Shown: positions 49,481 through 58,564, counted from the first letter of the stretch. The stretch is 64,000 nt of DNA from an uncultured Lachnospiraceae bacterium (GCA_902787715.1 CADAHQ010000007.1:63295-127294); one strand, 5' to 3'. Numbers and translations are program-made. The notes: generated by a model not told the origin, from the letters alone.

Positions 49481-49504
49481 GCTTGTCACCTCCGTTATAT
49501 TTCC

Positions 49505-50329
49505 TTATTCGTTCGTTCCGGTAAACCGCATTGCATACGGGCCTTCCATCTCCGCAAGAAGCGGCGCGGCGGATTTCAGATGTCCCTGCAGCTTCGCAAG
49601 CACATACACCGGCCCGGCAAATGCATGCTCCTCATAAAGCAGTATAATCTCCTTGCTCTCCGGATTGTACACGATGTTGCCGGCTGCGCCGCCCGGGCTG
49701 CCGGAAACGGGCTCCGCCGAAGACACATCGGGTTCCTCGCAAGTACAGAGGACAATGCCGTGCTCACTGAACCGGCTCACCTCATGTTTCACCCCGAGAA
49801 TGCCGGTCAAACGGTCGTCAAATGCCGCCTCAATCTCGAAGCATATCGTATAGCCGCTCTTTAAGTGAAGCATCGCCTCCTGGGGCTCCAGGGTCGTGAC
49901 GCCGTCCCCCGTGAGCAGCGAATCCAGGAAGTCCTCGATCTCCGTGAATCCTTTCCGCATGGTGCGGTTTAACCGCTGCAGTTCGTGGATGGAAAAGTCA
50001 CCGTTTTTGTAGTAAAAACTGATAGTTGTCGTGTCGCCGTCAAGAATCTGAATCCGGCTTCTTCCGCGTTTGCTCGCCGCGTAGAGATGATACTTTTTCA
50101 TGATCTCCGTCGCCTTCACAAAGGCCTCTTCCGACGCCGGATACACCGTGGTCTCCTCGCGGTCCGCATGGGTCTCCTTGTACTGCAGCGACACCGTGCG
50201 GTTCCCCTTCCGGTCCTTCTGAAGCGTCACCCTGCGATAGCCGCCGAGCATCCCCCCGCCGGTGCTGCAGGAGCAGGACTCCAGTCCTTCCGGCTTAAAC
50301 TTTTTTGCCAACAATGAAACTATACACAT
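49505..50329 (-). CDS. Hypothetical protein with possible cyclophilin-like C-terminal fold
   Basis: A 274-residue soluble protein. The N-terminus carries CSCSTGGGMLGG, then a region with beta strands and a Trp-less helical part (LQRLNRTMRKGFTEIEDFLDSLL). The last 120 residues (GNIVYNPESKEIILLYEEHAFAGPVYVLAKLQG) resemble the cyclophilin_like fold of the TM1367 kind by pattern only. It lies 24 bases before the LUD gene and is probably in the same operon. No reliable family. Confidence 0.65.
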   Translation of the reverse strand: MCIVSLLAKKFKPEGLESCSCSTGGGMLGGYRRVTLQKDRKGNRTVSLQYKETHADREETTVYPASEEAFVKATEIMKKYHLYAASKRGRSRIQILDGDTTTISFYYKNGDFSIHELQRLNRTMRKGFTEIEDFLDSLLTGDGVTTLEPQEAMLHLKSGYTICFEIEAAFDDRLTGILGVKHEVSRFSEHGIVLCTCEEPDVSSAEPVSGSPGGAAGNIVYNPESKEIILLYEEHAFAGPVYVLAKLQGHLKSAAPLLAEMEGPYAMRFTGTNE

Positions 50330-50368
50330 ACCGTTCCCTCTTCCTTCGCGCAGTCAATTCGCGCTGTT

Positions 50369-51016
50369 TCAGATACGCGACTGATGCACTTTTTTATGGG
50401 CTGCCCGCAGCGCGCAGGCGATGCCCCAGGTCACCAGCAAAAGCACCGCGAAGATGCCGATTCCCACCGGCAATCCCCAATTGACGAAGCCGTAGAAGTC
50501 GTTGCTGTCGGGCCAGACACCGACGCCGTTTACAAGGATATTCGTAAGATACGCAGCGCCGTACGCAAGCACCGGAATCATCGAAAAGAACGTCCAGCCG
50601 AAGGGAATCACGTGGGCTTCCGCGTCGTTTGTGAGCACAAACTCCGCCATCGCTGTCAGGGGCAACACCAGGTGAAAGAAAAAGTTGGCCCCGCGATACA
50701 TCTTGAGCATCCCGTACATCGGCCCGAGAAACGCCGCAATCGTGAAGAACGTAAGCCCCACCGCCGCAGCCGCCGTCAGCTTCGCAAGCATCGGCTGTCT
50801 CTTGCCCCGCAGTCGCAGCACCAGGCATACCACCGCCACGATCCCGCAAGCCTCATTGGAAAGCACCGTAAAGTATTTCAGGTTCGCCACGCCCTTTGAC
50901 TGCAAGGTCGGGTCGTTGCTGCGGAAGAAGAGCATCAAAATCGTTCCCGCCACCGCAAAGACCACAATTAATACATTCAATAACAAGGCTATTTTTTCTC
51001 TTTTCTGATCATTCAT
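50369..51016 (-). CDS. Pr6Pr/FAR-17a-like integral membrane protein
   Basis: The start is the ATG at 51016 (GAGGAAA upstream). The 215-residue protein has about six TM helices. It carries FTVLSNEACGIVAVVCLVLRL, MYRGANFFFHLVLPLTAMAEFVL and a conserved PFGWTFFSMIPVLAYGAAYLTNILVNG loop, the pattern of the Pr6Pr family related to FAR-17a/AIG1. The function in bacteria is unknown. Confidence 0.75.
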   Translation of the reverse strand: MNDQKREKIALLLNVLIVVFAVAGTILMLFFRSNDPTLQSKGVANLKYFTVLSNEACGIVAVVCLVLRLRGKRQPMLAKLTAAAAVGLTFFTIAAFLGPMYGMLKMYRGANFFFHLVLPLTAMAEFVLTNDAEAHVIPFGWTFFSMIPVLAYGAAYLTNILVNGVGVWPDSNDFYGFVNWGLPVGIGIFAVLLLVTWGIACALRAAHKKVHQSRI

Positions 51017-51048
51017 TCGAGTCTTTTTCCTCTGCACAATCAATTTTA

Positions 51049-51525
51049 CTATTTTCCATACACGCGCTTCCCATCTTTCAATACTTCAGACAGCAGTTGC
51101 TCGTTTCCGACCAGCTGCTTGATGTCGAGCAGATCAATCTTCTTCTGCAGATTCACCCGCAACAGCTCCGCGATTTCGAAGAATTGCAGGCCCGTCACAG
51201 TTCCGCCGAGCACGAGGTCGACATCGCTCTTCCCGGAAGCCGTTCCCCTCGCGTAGGAGCCGAACAGGATGCAATACTCAACGGGATACCGTGCAAGCAC
51301 CTCAGCGCATCCCCTTTGTATGTCCTCAAAGGCAAGGACGCCGTGCTCCTCGTCAACTGAATTCATTGCAACAATCTCCGAAAGCAGGAACCGATACTTT
51401 GCTGTTCTCTCCTTCGAGGCATCGTTCTCATAAGTGACATACGTTCGAAGCGACACTCCGATTCTTTCCGAAGCCTCGCGCTGTGAAATGCGTTTTTGCA
51501 AGCGTAAACGCTTTAGTTCTGTCAT
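51049..51525 (-). CDS. HTH-nucleotidyltransferase (MNT) fusion protein
   Basis: A 158-residue protein with an XRE-type HTH (about 2-45: RLQKRISQREASERIGVSLRTYVTYEND). A minimal nucleotidyltransferase domain follows, with G-S-x(10)-D-x-D catalytic residues (GSYARGTASGKSDVDL, residues 89-104). Such MNT domains AMPylate or regulate HEPN toxins, but no HEPN gene is adjacent. The promoter region contains TTTGCACA-type sites (51550-51602) that its HTH may bind. Confidence 0.9.
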   Translation of the reverse strand: MTELKRLRLQKRISQREASERIGVSLRTYVTYENDASKERTAKYRFLLSEIVAMNSVDEEHGVLAFEDIQRGCAEVLARYPVEYCILFGSYARGTASGKSDVDLVLGGTVTGLQFFEIAELLRVNLQKKIDLLDIKQLVGNEQLLSEVLKDGKRVYGK

Positions 51526-51549
51526 TGCATCTCACCTCCTTCATCGAAA

Positions 51550-51602
51550 AGGATAGCAAATTTGCACACTTATGTCAATACGATATGTGCAATTTTTGCA
51601 CA
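51550..51602 (-). promoter_or_regulatory. Promoter and TTTGCACA operators of the HTH-MNT gene
   Basis: -35 TTGACA (51578-51573), 17-bp spacer, -10 TATCCT (51555-51550). The TTTGCACA element at 51561-51568 lies in the spacer, and the perfect dyad ATGTGCAA-TTT-TTGCACAT (51584-51602) lies just upstream. More TGTGCAA copies occur at about 51653 and 51681. Confidence 0.65.
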
Positions 51603-51715
51603 TCAATCTTCACGCAAAAGTGCAGTATTTGCATGCTCGCGGATTCTAAAATGTGCAAGTGCTACGCACTCCTCTTTCGTTATGTGCAATTTTATCGGAC
51701 TGTTTTTAAAAGTCT

Positions 51716-52741
51716 TTACACCTCAACTCTCCCCGCCAGGATCTCGTTGTAATCCGCGAGGTTCTTGCGCAATAGGTTCGGAATGTCGAGTTCGTACGGA
51801 CAGCGGGTTTTGCAAATGCCGCAGTCAACGCAGTCCGCGATGCGCGCCATCTCCGTCTTCCAGTAATCCGAGAGCCATGCCTGCGAGGGCGCGCGGCGGA
51901 TCATTTGGGACATGCGGGCGCATTGGTTGATGACGATGCCGACGGTGCACGGCGAGCAGTAGCCGCAGCCGCGGCAGAATTCGCCGAGAAGTTCCGCGCG
52001 GTCGCGCTCGATGGTCTTACGCAGCTCATCCGTCATCGCGCAATCCTTCGTAAAATAAGACAGCCAGTCGTCAAGCTCCGTCTCCCGCTGGATGCCCCAG
52101 ATTGGCAGCGCCGGGTACTGGATCATAAACGCCATGCAGGCGTCCGCATTCGTAAGAAGGCCGCCCGATAAGCCCTTCATCGCGATGAAGCCCATGTCCG
52201 CTGCCGCAGTGGCCTTCACTAAGGCGATGTCGCGGTCGGAAGCGAGATACGAAAACGGAAACTGGAGCGTCTCATACAGGCCACTCTCGACAATCTCCTC
52301 CGCCACGCCGATCTTGTGCGCGGTGATACCGATGTGGCGAATCTTCCCCTGCTCTTTTGCTTCCACGAGCGCCTCGTAAAGCCCCGTGCCGTCGCCCGGG
52401 CGGTAGCACTGCGGAGCACAGTGCAACTGGTAAATGTCGATGTAGTCCGTGCGAAGCGCCGCAAGGCTCGCCGCGAGCTCCCTCTTAAGATCATCGCCGT
52501 TCTTCGCCTGGGTTTTGGTGGAGATAAAGACCTTCTCGCGCATGCCCTCAAAGGCAATGCCTAATTTCGCCTCACTGTCCGTGTAAGCGTGGGCCGTATC
52601 AAAGAAGCGCATGCCGCCCTCGTAGGCGCGGCGAAGAAGCCGCACCGCAGTCTCCGTGTCCACGCGCTGAATCGGCAGCGCGCCGAAGGCATCTTGCGGG
52701 ACAGTGATGCCGGTTTTTCCCAAAGTGTAAAAAGGTACCAT
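51716..52741 (-). CDS. Aldo-keto reductase with C-terminal 4Fe-4S ferredoxin domain
   Basis: A 341-residue protein: aldo-keto reductase TIM barrel with FFDTAHAYTDSE, VFISTKTQAK and IYQLHCA catalytic-region motifs, and HIGITAHK near the cofactor site. A C-terminal dicluster-like region (CRGCGYCSPC and CVDCGICKTRCPYEL) holds Cys for iron-sulfur centres. The same fusion is widespread in anaerobes; it likely couples NAD(P)H oxidation of a carbonyl to ferredoxin-type electron flow. Confidence 0.93.
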   Translation of the reverse strand: MVPFYTLGKTGITVPQDAFGALPIQRVDTETAVRLLRRAYEGGMRFFDTAHAYTDSEAKLGIAFEGMREKVFISTKTQAKNGDDLKRELAASLAALRTDYIDIYQLHCAPQCYRPGDGTGLYEALVEAKEQGKIRHIGITAHKIGVAEEIVESGLYETLQFPFSYLASDRDIALVKATAAADMGFIAMKGLSGGLLTNADACMAFMIQYPALPIWGIQRETELDDWLSYFTKDCAMTDELRKTIERDRAELLGEFCRGCGYCSPCTVGIVINQCARMSQMIRRAPSQAWLSDYWKTEMARIADCVDCGICKTRCPYELDIPNLLRKNLADYNEILAGRVEV

Positions 52742-52821
52742 AAATCCTCCCGATAACGCACATCGTCAATCCAAAACCAACGCAAAAAAGCAAGTACAAA
52801 GTAATCAAAAATCAAGGCAAG

Positions 52822-52868
52822 AAAAACCGCAAAAGCCGAAACGGTGCCTGCAGGCATCGTCCCGGCTT
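52822..52868 (-). terminator. Intrinsic terminator of the cysteine hydrolase gene
   Basis: AAGCCG and CGGCTT outer arms with ACGGTGCC/GGCATCGT inner arms around TGCA; on the minus strand it is followed by TTTTGCGGTTTTTC. Confidence 0.6.
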
Positions 52869-52882
52869 CGTGATTTCAAAAC

Positions 52883-53401
52883 TTACGCAATCTCAATCTG
52901 GCACATACGCATGGTCGTAAGAGCCGCCTCGTGGCTTTCGGGCGTTACGCCGGCGCAGCAGGCAGGATCCACGCTGATGCGAATCTCCGGATACAGCGCC
53001 TTTAAAATCAATGCGTTGGAGACGACGCAGATGTCGGTGCAAAGGCCCACAAGCTCAATCTCCTCGACCTCGCCGCCGAGGAATTCCTCGAAGACGTCCG
53101 TCCAGCCGGTGAAGCCGAAGGACGGCTTGTTGACAACCCAAGCGCCCATGGTGTCGAGCCCTTCGCGGATCTCCCAGCCCGGCGTGTCCTCCACACAGTG
53201 CACCACGGGAAGGTGCTTTCCTTCGTTGGAGTCCATGTAGCCCTCGTCGTGGGTGTCCCGCGTGAACACCACCTGCCAGCCCTCCGCCTTGCGGGCGCGA
53301 ATCTTCTCCGCCACTGCGGGAACAATCGCCACCGCTTCCTTTGTGCCGAGGCTGCCGTCAATGAAATCATTCTGCATGTCAATAACCACTAAAACTTTCA
53401 C
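52883..53401 (-). CDS. Isochorismatase-like cysteine hydrolase (nicotinamidase-like)
   Basis: The start is taken as the GTG at 53401 (AAAGGACGG upstream), since the longer frame to 53464 starts with an unrelated stretch. The 172-residue protein has the catalytic Asp in VVIDMQNDFIDG, Lys in VVNKPSFGFTG and Cys in LVGLCTDICVVSNAL. This is the Asp-Lys-Cys triad of the nicotinamidase/isochorismatase family. Nicotinamide deamidation for NAD salvage is the leading possibility. Confidence 0.88.
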   Translation of the reverse strand: MKVLVVIDMQNDFIDGSLGTKEAVAIVPAVAEKIRARKAEGWQVVFTRDTHDEGYMDSNEGKHLPVVHCVEDTPGWEIREGLDTMGAWVVNKPSFGFTGWTDVFEEFLGGEVEEIELVGLCTDICVVSNALILKALYPEIRISVDPACCAGVTPESHEAALTTMRMCQIEIA

Positions 53402-53476
53402 AATACCGTCCTTTCCGCGCGCAAAGCGCGCCCCGCCGAGGTTATCCCATGGGATTCCGGGCAACCTCCGCCCGAG

Positions 53477-54118
53477 TTAACCCTTGGTAATCTGAATGTC
53501 CGGAATCACGGCCCGGATGCCGTTAATCAGCTCCTGCAGGCCCACGTCGCCGTCCACATGACCGCCCATCAAAACGCGGTTGGAAGCGTCGCACCACGTG
53601 TACTCCAACACCTGCCCGCTCATGGCGGAGGTCAGGAAATGCATCACGCGAATGTCCGAAATTCTCGCAAAGGAGTATTTGTCGTCGCCCATGAAGTTGA
53701 AGCGGATGCCGATGAGCTCGTTGGTCGCAAAGACATAACCGCCGTCCTGATTGCGGACGATGATTCTCGGAGCCGCAGCCATCTGCGCGTCGAAGGAAGC
53801 CACATCCTCCGGCGTCTTCAGCAGATTGTTGAGCATCGTAATCGTCTGCTCCGCCGGGTCGGTCTTTTTCTTCTTCGCAATCAGAAGAATCGTAAGCAGC
53901 ACCAGAAAACCGCCGACGCCGAGCATCACTTTGATTGCCGGTCCCGCCTGCGGGTCGTTGAGCTTTCCGTCATAAATCAGCTTACCGGCAACCCCGCCGA
54001 TCATCAACGCGATGATCAACGGCGCAAGCCACTTGTTGCCCGCACTCTTCTTCGCCTTCTCGCGCACGCTCTTTGCATACGCCTGCACCCATTTGGACGT
54101 TTCAGCCAAACCGTTCAT
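53477..54118 (-). CDS. Membrane protein of unknown function with C-terminal soluble domain
   Basis: The start is the ATG at 54118 with AGGAGGGAAG upstream, chosen over the frame to 54238. The 213-residue protein has two TM segments (about 31-48 and 64-84) and a Lys-rich turn (AKKKKTD). A C-terminal soluble domain (about 100-213: EDVASFDAQMAAAPRIIVRNQDGGYVFATNELIGIRFN, HVDGDVGLQELINGI) follows. No family is recognised. It lies 23 bases after the oxidoreductase gene. Confidence 0.72.
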   Translation of the reverse strand: MNGLAETSKWVQAYAKSVREKAKKSAGNKWLAPLIIALMIGGVAGKLIYDGKLNDPQAGPAIKVMLGVGGFLVLLTILLIAKKKKTDPAEQTITMLNNLLKTPEDVASFDAQMAAAPRIIVRNQDGGYVFATNELIGIRFNFMGDDKYSFARISDIRVMHFLTSAMSGQVLEYTWCDASNRVLMGGHVDGDVGLQELINGIRAVIPDIQITKG

Positions 54119-54141
54119 CTCTCTTCCCTCCTGTTGAAAAA

Positions 54142-55146
54142 TTAATATCCGATCTCCGCAAGAACGCGGTCGATCACCTCTGCATTTTTCACGGAAAATT
54201 CTTCCGTAATATGCGGCGCTTCGCCCTCTAAGATGCACCGCCCGAGCTGCTCCACCTCAAGCGCATAGTTCTGCGGAACGAACACCTCGCGGACAATCTC
54301 GCCGGCAGGCGTTCCGTCCGGCAGCGCCTCGCGCGCGAATATAGTATAGCGAAGCGTCCCCTCCTGGTTGTACTCCACATCCGAGCGAATGCACCCCTTC
54401 GAACCGTGGATATAGAGCCGGTCGAAGCGCGAGTTGGAACCGATTCCGAGGTTCATTCCCACGGTAAATGCCGCCCTTGCTCCGCCCTGAAACCGCATCT
54501 GCGCGGTGGTGAGCATGTCGACGCCGAGATCGGTGAATTCCGCGCTTGCGTGCACCGACGCAACCTCATCGTCAATCAGCGAGAGAATCATCGTCGTACA
54601 GTAACAGCCGAGGTCATACATCGCTCCGCCGCCGTGCTCTTTGTGAAGCCGGAAGTCCTCTTTGTACCCCTGGGTCACAAACGCCGTGTCGATGAAATCC
54701 ACATCACCGATGACGCCGCTTGCGATGTCCTTCTTAAGGCTCTCCACATAGGGGCTGTGCAGATAGGCGTAGGCCTCCATGAGAACCACGCCGTTCTCGC
54801 GGGCCGTTTGATACATGGTGCGGGCTTCGGATGCATTGATCGCAAGGGGCTTTTCGCACAAAACGTGCTTGCCGGCCTGAAGCGCCTTCGTAACCCACGG
54901 AAGATGTAAATCGTTTGGAAGCGGAATGTACACCGCCTGCACCGTGTCGTCCGCAAGGAGCTCGTCGTAGCTTCCGTAGGCCTTCTCGATACCGTACTGC
55001 ACAGCGAAGGACTGCGCCTTCGCAAGGCTTCTGCCCGCAATCGCGGTAAGCTTGCAGTTGCCCGCCTTCTTCATGCCGGGAATGGTCGCCCAGCGTGCAA
55101 TATTCGCGGTTCCGAGGATACCCCAGGTAACTTTTTTCGTGTCCAT
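54142..55146 (-). CDS. Gfo/Idh/MocA family oxidoreductase
   Basis: A 334-residue NAD(P)-dependent dehydrogenase: Rossmann start VTWGILGTANIARWATIPGM, HVLCEKPLAINASEA with the catalytic-region EKP motif, and a C-terminal alpha/beta domain with HGGGAMYDLGCYC. The family oxidises or epimerises sugars and inositols. It sits close to GH43 and TIM-barrel isomerase genes, so sugar catabolism is likely. Confidence 0.94.
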   Translation of the reverse strand: MDTKKVTWGILGTANIARWATIPGMKKAGNCKLTAIAGRSLAKAQSFAVQYGIEKAYGSYDELLADDTVQAVYIPLPNDLHLPWVTKALQAGKHVLCEKPLAINASEARTMYQTARENGVVLMEAYAYLHSPYVESLKKDIASGVIGDVDFIDTAFVTQGYKEDFRLHKEHGGGAMYDLGCYCTTMILSLIDDEVASVHASAEFTDLGVDMLTTAQMRFQGGARAAFTVGMNLGIGSNSRFDRLYIHGSKGCIRSDVEYNQEGTLRYTIFAREALPDGTPAGEIVREVFVPQNYALEVEQLGRCILEGEAPHITEEFSVKNAEVIDRVLAEIGY

Positions 55147-55175
55147 GGCAGGACCTCCTTATCTCGTTTGTCCCC

Positions 55176-55204
55176 ATGATAAGGCGCCGGTTATGCAAAA
55201 ACAA
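55176..55204 (-). promoter_or_regulatory. Candidate promoter of the oxidoreductase operon
   Basis: -35 TTGTTT (55204-55199), 17-bp spacer, -10 TATCAT (55181-55176), about 35 bases before the start codon. Confidence 0.5.
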
Positions 55205-55231
55205 TGGTACATGTCATCCGCTTTTTGACAA

Positions 55232-56137
55232 TCATGTGTTCTTAAACCACGCTCTTACATACTCCCCGCACGTAAAATCCTTCGTCCACCCGGAAAGCAC
55301 CGGCCTTCGCTGCACGTATTGGAGTATGTTCAGCCGTTCGAATTTGGCAAGCGGGAGCCCGGAATTGCGCTCCGAGCGCCTCTCAAGCCGCTCCGCCTCG
55401 CGCAAAAACTTTGTAATCCAGACAATCTGTTCCTCAAGGAGGAACTTCTCCTGCTCATAGCTTACGACCTTGTAACTTTTAATGACCACCTGATACGGTC
55501 TCTCCCGCTCGCGGACGTAGTGCTTTGTGATGGCGTCCGCTAACTTCCGGCCGGTAAAGAACAACACAATCGCCCCGCCGACACCGTACACGGCGAGCAA
55601 TACCAGGCCAAATCCCATATACATGTAGATGGTCGACAGCAAAAGGAACGTTATAACAATAATCGCGATGAAGAACACCATCATCTTCGCGGTGATGTCC
55701 TCCTCGTTTCGCTTCCGCTCCACATCCACGTGGGCGATATCCTCGCGAACGGAGTCAATCCGCATCCCAAGCTTTTGGTACACGGCCTTCGCGGTCCACG
55801 CCACCATCTCCGGATCCACAAGGCCGTCCTTTAGCGGAATATCCTTGGGAAGCTGCACGGAGTCCGGGTCCGGAAGATACACCGTCGCATTCACGGGAAG
55901 CTCCGTAACCTCGGCCGTGTCGGCATTTGCCGAAGCCGCGCCCGGCTTTTCCGCCGCAACGCCGGCCTGCATAACTGCGGTCACACCGGTCTTATGCACC
56001 GCTGTTTGCTTCGCCGCCTCCGCCTGCTGCTGCGGCGAAAGCGCCCTGTCCCCATCGAGCTCGAGTTCCTGCCGGAACGCTCCGACGCGCCGGTCCTCCT
56101 CCGCGAGGAGCGCGTCCATCTCATCGTGATCAATCAT
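55232..56137 (-). CDS. Membrane protein of unknown function
   Basis: The start is the ATG at 56137 (GGGGTG upstream). The 301-residue protein has an acidic N-terminal segment (MIDHDEMDALLAEEDRR) and an Ala-rich linker (about 35-80), followed by a helical region and two TM segments (about 150-195). A cytosolic C-terminal part of about 100 residues follows (SYEQEKFLLEEQIVWITKFLREAERLERRS). No recognised family. Confidence 0.7.
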   Translation of the reverse strand: MIDHDEMDALLAEEDRRVGAFRQELELDGDRALSPQQQAEAAKQTAVHKTGVTAVMQAGVAAEKPGAASANADTAEVTELPVNATVYLPDPDSVQLPKDIPLKDGLVDPEMVAWTAKAVYQKLGMRIDSVREDIAHVDVERKRNEEDITAKMMVFFIAIIVITFLLLSTIYMYMGFGLVLLAVYGVGGAIVLFFTGRKLADAITKHYVRERERPYQVVIKSYKVVSYEQEKFLLEEQIVWITKFLREAERLERRSERNSGLPLAKFERLNILQYVQRRPVLSGWTKDFTCGEYVRAWFKNT

Positions 56138-56291
56138 ACATTCACCCCACATAAACATAAAAAGATTAATCAAACTTTAATTAATCTTCAAAGACGCTTT
56201 CATCTTGCTTTGGTAAGATGACACTGTCGACAGGGACAAGGCCCTGGGAAAAGTCAGGAAAGCAAAATAAGCGTATAAAGGAGAAACAACA

Positions 56292-56561
56292 ATGAAAAAA
56301 CTTTACAAGTCCAACACCGACAAAAAGATCTGCGGCGTCTGCGGCGGCCTTGCCGAGTACTTCGGCATTGATTCTTCGACCGTGCGTCTCATCACCGTGC
56401 TGCTTGTACTCTTCGCAGGCATGAGCATCTGGGTGTACATCATCGCGGCCCTCATCATGGACAAGGCGCCTACCTACACGAACTATATGGGCTACTACAA
56501 CACAAACGCCAACTACGACTACTACAACGGCTACGGCAACAACAATAACTACTACAACTAA
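56292..56561 (+). CDS. PspC-domain protein with Asn/Tyr-rich tail
   Basis: An 89-residue protein on the plus strand, behind AAAGGAG. Residues 1-60 are a PspC domain (KKLYKSNTDKKICGVCGGLAEYFGIDSSTVRLI and one TM helix at about 36-55). The last 28 residues are an Asn/Tyr/Gly-rich tail. PspC-type proteins bind or regulate the phage-shock response at the membrane; no pspA is seen. An extended -10 TGGTAAGAT lies at about 56208-56216. Confidence 0.88.
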   Translation: MKKLYKSNTDKKICGVCGGLAEYFGIDSSTVRLITVLLVLFAGMSIWVYIIAALIMDKAPTYTNYMGYYNTNANYDYYNGYGNNNNYYN

Positions 56562-56576
56562 GCGCGGCACAGGCGA

Positions 56577-57500
56577 TTACTCGATGGCGTCAACTCCGTC
56601 GCATTTGTCAATCGTGCTGATTGTGCCGTCCTCATTGTAGGCAAATTCGGCAACACAAACGCTGCGATGGAACAGACTCCCGCCCGGCAGCTCGTCCGTG
56701 TGGTAGAAAAGATAGGAGTGACCCTTGAAATCGCAGAGGCCGGGGTGGTTCGTAAAGCATGGGCCCTCCTCCATGAGGATGCCCTGATAAACCCACGGTC
56801 CTGTAGGGCCTACAGCTGTAGAATAACCGAAGTGCTCGTTGCGATGTTCGCCCTCGGCGAAGCCGGCGAACACCATGTAATAGAGGCCGTTTCTCTTGTA
56901 GAACCACGGCCCCTCGCCGTACGTGGTTCCGGTCATGTGACTGCCCTTCCCGAAGGACTCCACGGTCATCGGAATCTTCTGTACGCCCACGGACTCGTCG
57001 ATGGAGACCATATCCTCGTTCAAAAGGACATAGCGAAGCTCGGGGTTTCCGAAGTAAAGATACGCCTGCCCGTCATCGTCGATGAAGACGGTGGGGTCGA
57101 TGTCGTTCCAGTCGCCCTCGTCCACCAACGGATGCCCGATGTCTGTAAAGGGCCCCTCGGGCTTGTCCGAAACGCCCACGGCGATGGCCATACCACCATT
57201 AATTTTGTGTACCGGGCAGTAGAGGAAGAATCGGCCGTTTCGCTCGATACACTGCGGCGCCCACGCGCGGTCGTCCGCCCATGCGATATCGTCAAGGCCG
57301 AACACCTTGCCGTGGTCCGTCCAATTCACCATATCTTTCGTGGAGTAGCATCTCCAGTCAAACATCGTATAGAAATTGTTGATGAGCTCATCCTCATCGT
57401 GCGTTGTATAGAGATACAACGTGTCCCCGCACACCATCGGCGCCGGATCGGCCGTGTAGATGGACGTGATAATTGGGTTCTTACTTCTGCATTTTCCCAT
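56577..57500 (-). CDS. Glycoside hydrolase family 43-like protein, cytosolic
   Basis: The start is the ATG at 57500 (GAGG 9 bases upstream). The 307-residue protein has the five-bladed propeller pattern of GH43: catalytic base Asp in YTADPAPM, the middle Asp in DIDPTVFIDDDG and the Glu in GEGPWFYKRNG. It has no signal peptide, so it would act on arabinose- or xylose-containing oligosaccharides inside the cell. It converges with the PspC gene (15-base gap). Confidence 0.9.
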   Translation of the reverse strand: MGKCRSKNPIITSIYTADPAPMVCGDTLYLYTTHDEDELINNFYTMFDWRCYSTKDMVNWTDHGKVFGLDDIAWADDRAWAPQCIERNGRFFLYCPVHKINGGMAIAVGVSDKPEGPFTDIGHPLVDEGDWNDIDPTVFIDDDGQAYLYFGNPELRYVLLNEDMVSIDESVGVQKIPMTVESFGKGSHMTGTTYGEGPWFYKRNGLYYMVFAGFAEGEHRNEHFGYSTAVGPTGPWVYQGILMEEGPCFTNHPGLCDFKGHSYLFYHTDELPGGSLFHRSVCVAEFAYNEDGTISTIDKCDGVDAIE

Positions 57501-57520
57501 TTTTCCAAACCTCACAATTG

Positions 57521-58267
57521 TTATAATTTCTCGGAATACGAGTTTACTTTCTGCGTCTTGTGCGAAAAATTCTGCAGCTTAATTCCGTACGTCGTAATCA
57601 CTTCGCTGTAGTGATCAATCTGCTTCCCGTTAAGCTTTCCGGCGCTCTTCAGCTCCTCGTAGCGCGCCTTCAGCTCCTCCAGATCCTCCTTCGTCGCATC
57701 GCGGTAATTGTTCTCCGCATTTAAGCGAAGTCTTTTAAGAATCGCCTCCAAATCACTGTGTGTCTCTTTTTTCAGGAATGAAAACACCGCCTTAACCTCC
57801 TTTCTTCCGCCCCATAACGATAACGCCAAAGCCGATAACGGCCATCCAACAGCTGAGACAAATGCAGCCCACCCGGGCTCCAGCGTATCCGACATGCCGA
57901 TATTCAGCATCATCGAGAGGATAATCAAAACGAAACACCCGATGACGCCCGCGATGGTGATCACTGAGCAGGCAACCTTGCACCACCAGGGGCTTTCGCC
58001 AAGCTGCTCGTAATTATTCTTCAAAAGCCCGCGCCACAGAAGCACCAGAAGCACCGCAAAAAGCGCCAGGCCTCCGATATAGTACAGGATGTTATACCGA
58101 TAGACCGTCCCGCTGAAGAGGAAGCCCGACGTATCCTTCCCGGTGTCCGTGAGGCCCTTCATCTGCAGGTCCGCTGCGAAAAATGCACCCGCACACAGCA
58201 ACAACCAGAACAACAGCCACGACAGAACCACCAGCCAGGGTCTGTCTTTTTTTACACTGTAGCCCAT
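57521..58267 (-). CDS. Membrane protein with C-terminal coiled helices, unknown function
   Basis: The 248-residue protein has four TM segments (about 12-32, 60-80, 95-118, 130-150) and a cytosolic C-terminal helical region. That region carries a SHOCT-like short helix motif (EDLEELKARYEELKSAGKLNGKQIDHY). The function is unknown. It precedes the GH43 gene by about 20 bases and follows the small membrane protein gene by 3 bases. Confidence 0.72.
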   Translation of the reverse strand: MGYSVKKDRPWLVVLSWLLFWLLLCAGAFFAADLQMKGLTDTGKDTSGFLFSGTVYRYNILYYIGGLALFAVLLVLLWRGLLKNNYEQLGESPWWCKVACSVITIAGVIGCFVLIILSMMLNIGMSDTLEPGWAAFVSAVGWPLSALALSLWGGRKEVKAVFSFLKKETHSDLEAILKRLRLNAENNYRDATKEDLEELKARYEELKSAGKLNGKQIDHYSEVITTYGIKLQNFSHKTQKVNSYSEKL

Positions 58268-58270
58268 GCC

Positions 58271-58564
58271 TTACTGCTCCTCTCTCGGCTCGCCCAGCCG
58301 GTCCTTGATGGACTGCAACTCATGCTCCAAAGCCAACGCCTTCTTCGCCTCCTTGGACAACTCCGCAATGGCCTCATCCTGCCTGCGGTCGATGTCCGTC
58401 TGCGCCTCCCGCGCCCGCGCCGGCCCCTTCACCGCCACGATAATCTTGTAAAACATAAGCGCAATCAAAAACAAAACCGTGAGGGCGCCTAAGAAAGCCA
58501 ACACCGCAAAAAACGTGAAAAACTCCGGATACCGGTCAAACAGATCCATGCAAAAATCGTACAT
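58271..58564 (-). CDS. Small single-TM membrane protein, unknown function
   Basis: A 97-residue protein: a hydrophobic segment at about 17-42 and a charged helical cytosolic tail (AREAQTDIDRRQDEAIAELSKEAKKALALEHELQ) likely to form a coiled coil. It is transcribed with the next gene (3-base gap) and perhaps interacts with it. Confidence 0.68.
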   Translation of the reverse strand: MYDFCMDLFDRYPEFFTFFAVLAFLGALTVLFLIALMFYKIIVAVKGPARAREAQTDIDRRQDEAIAELSKEAKKALALEHELQSIKDRLGEPREEQ

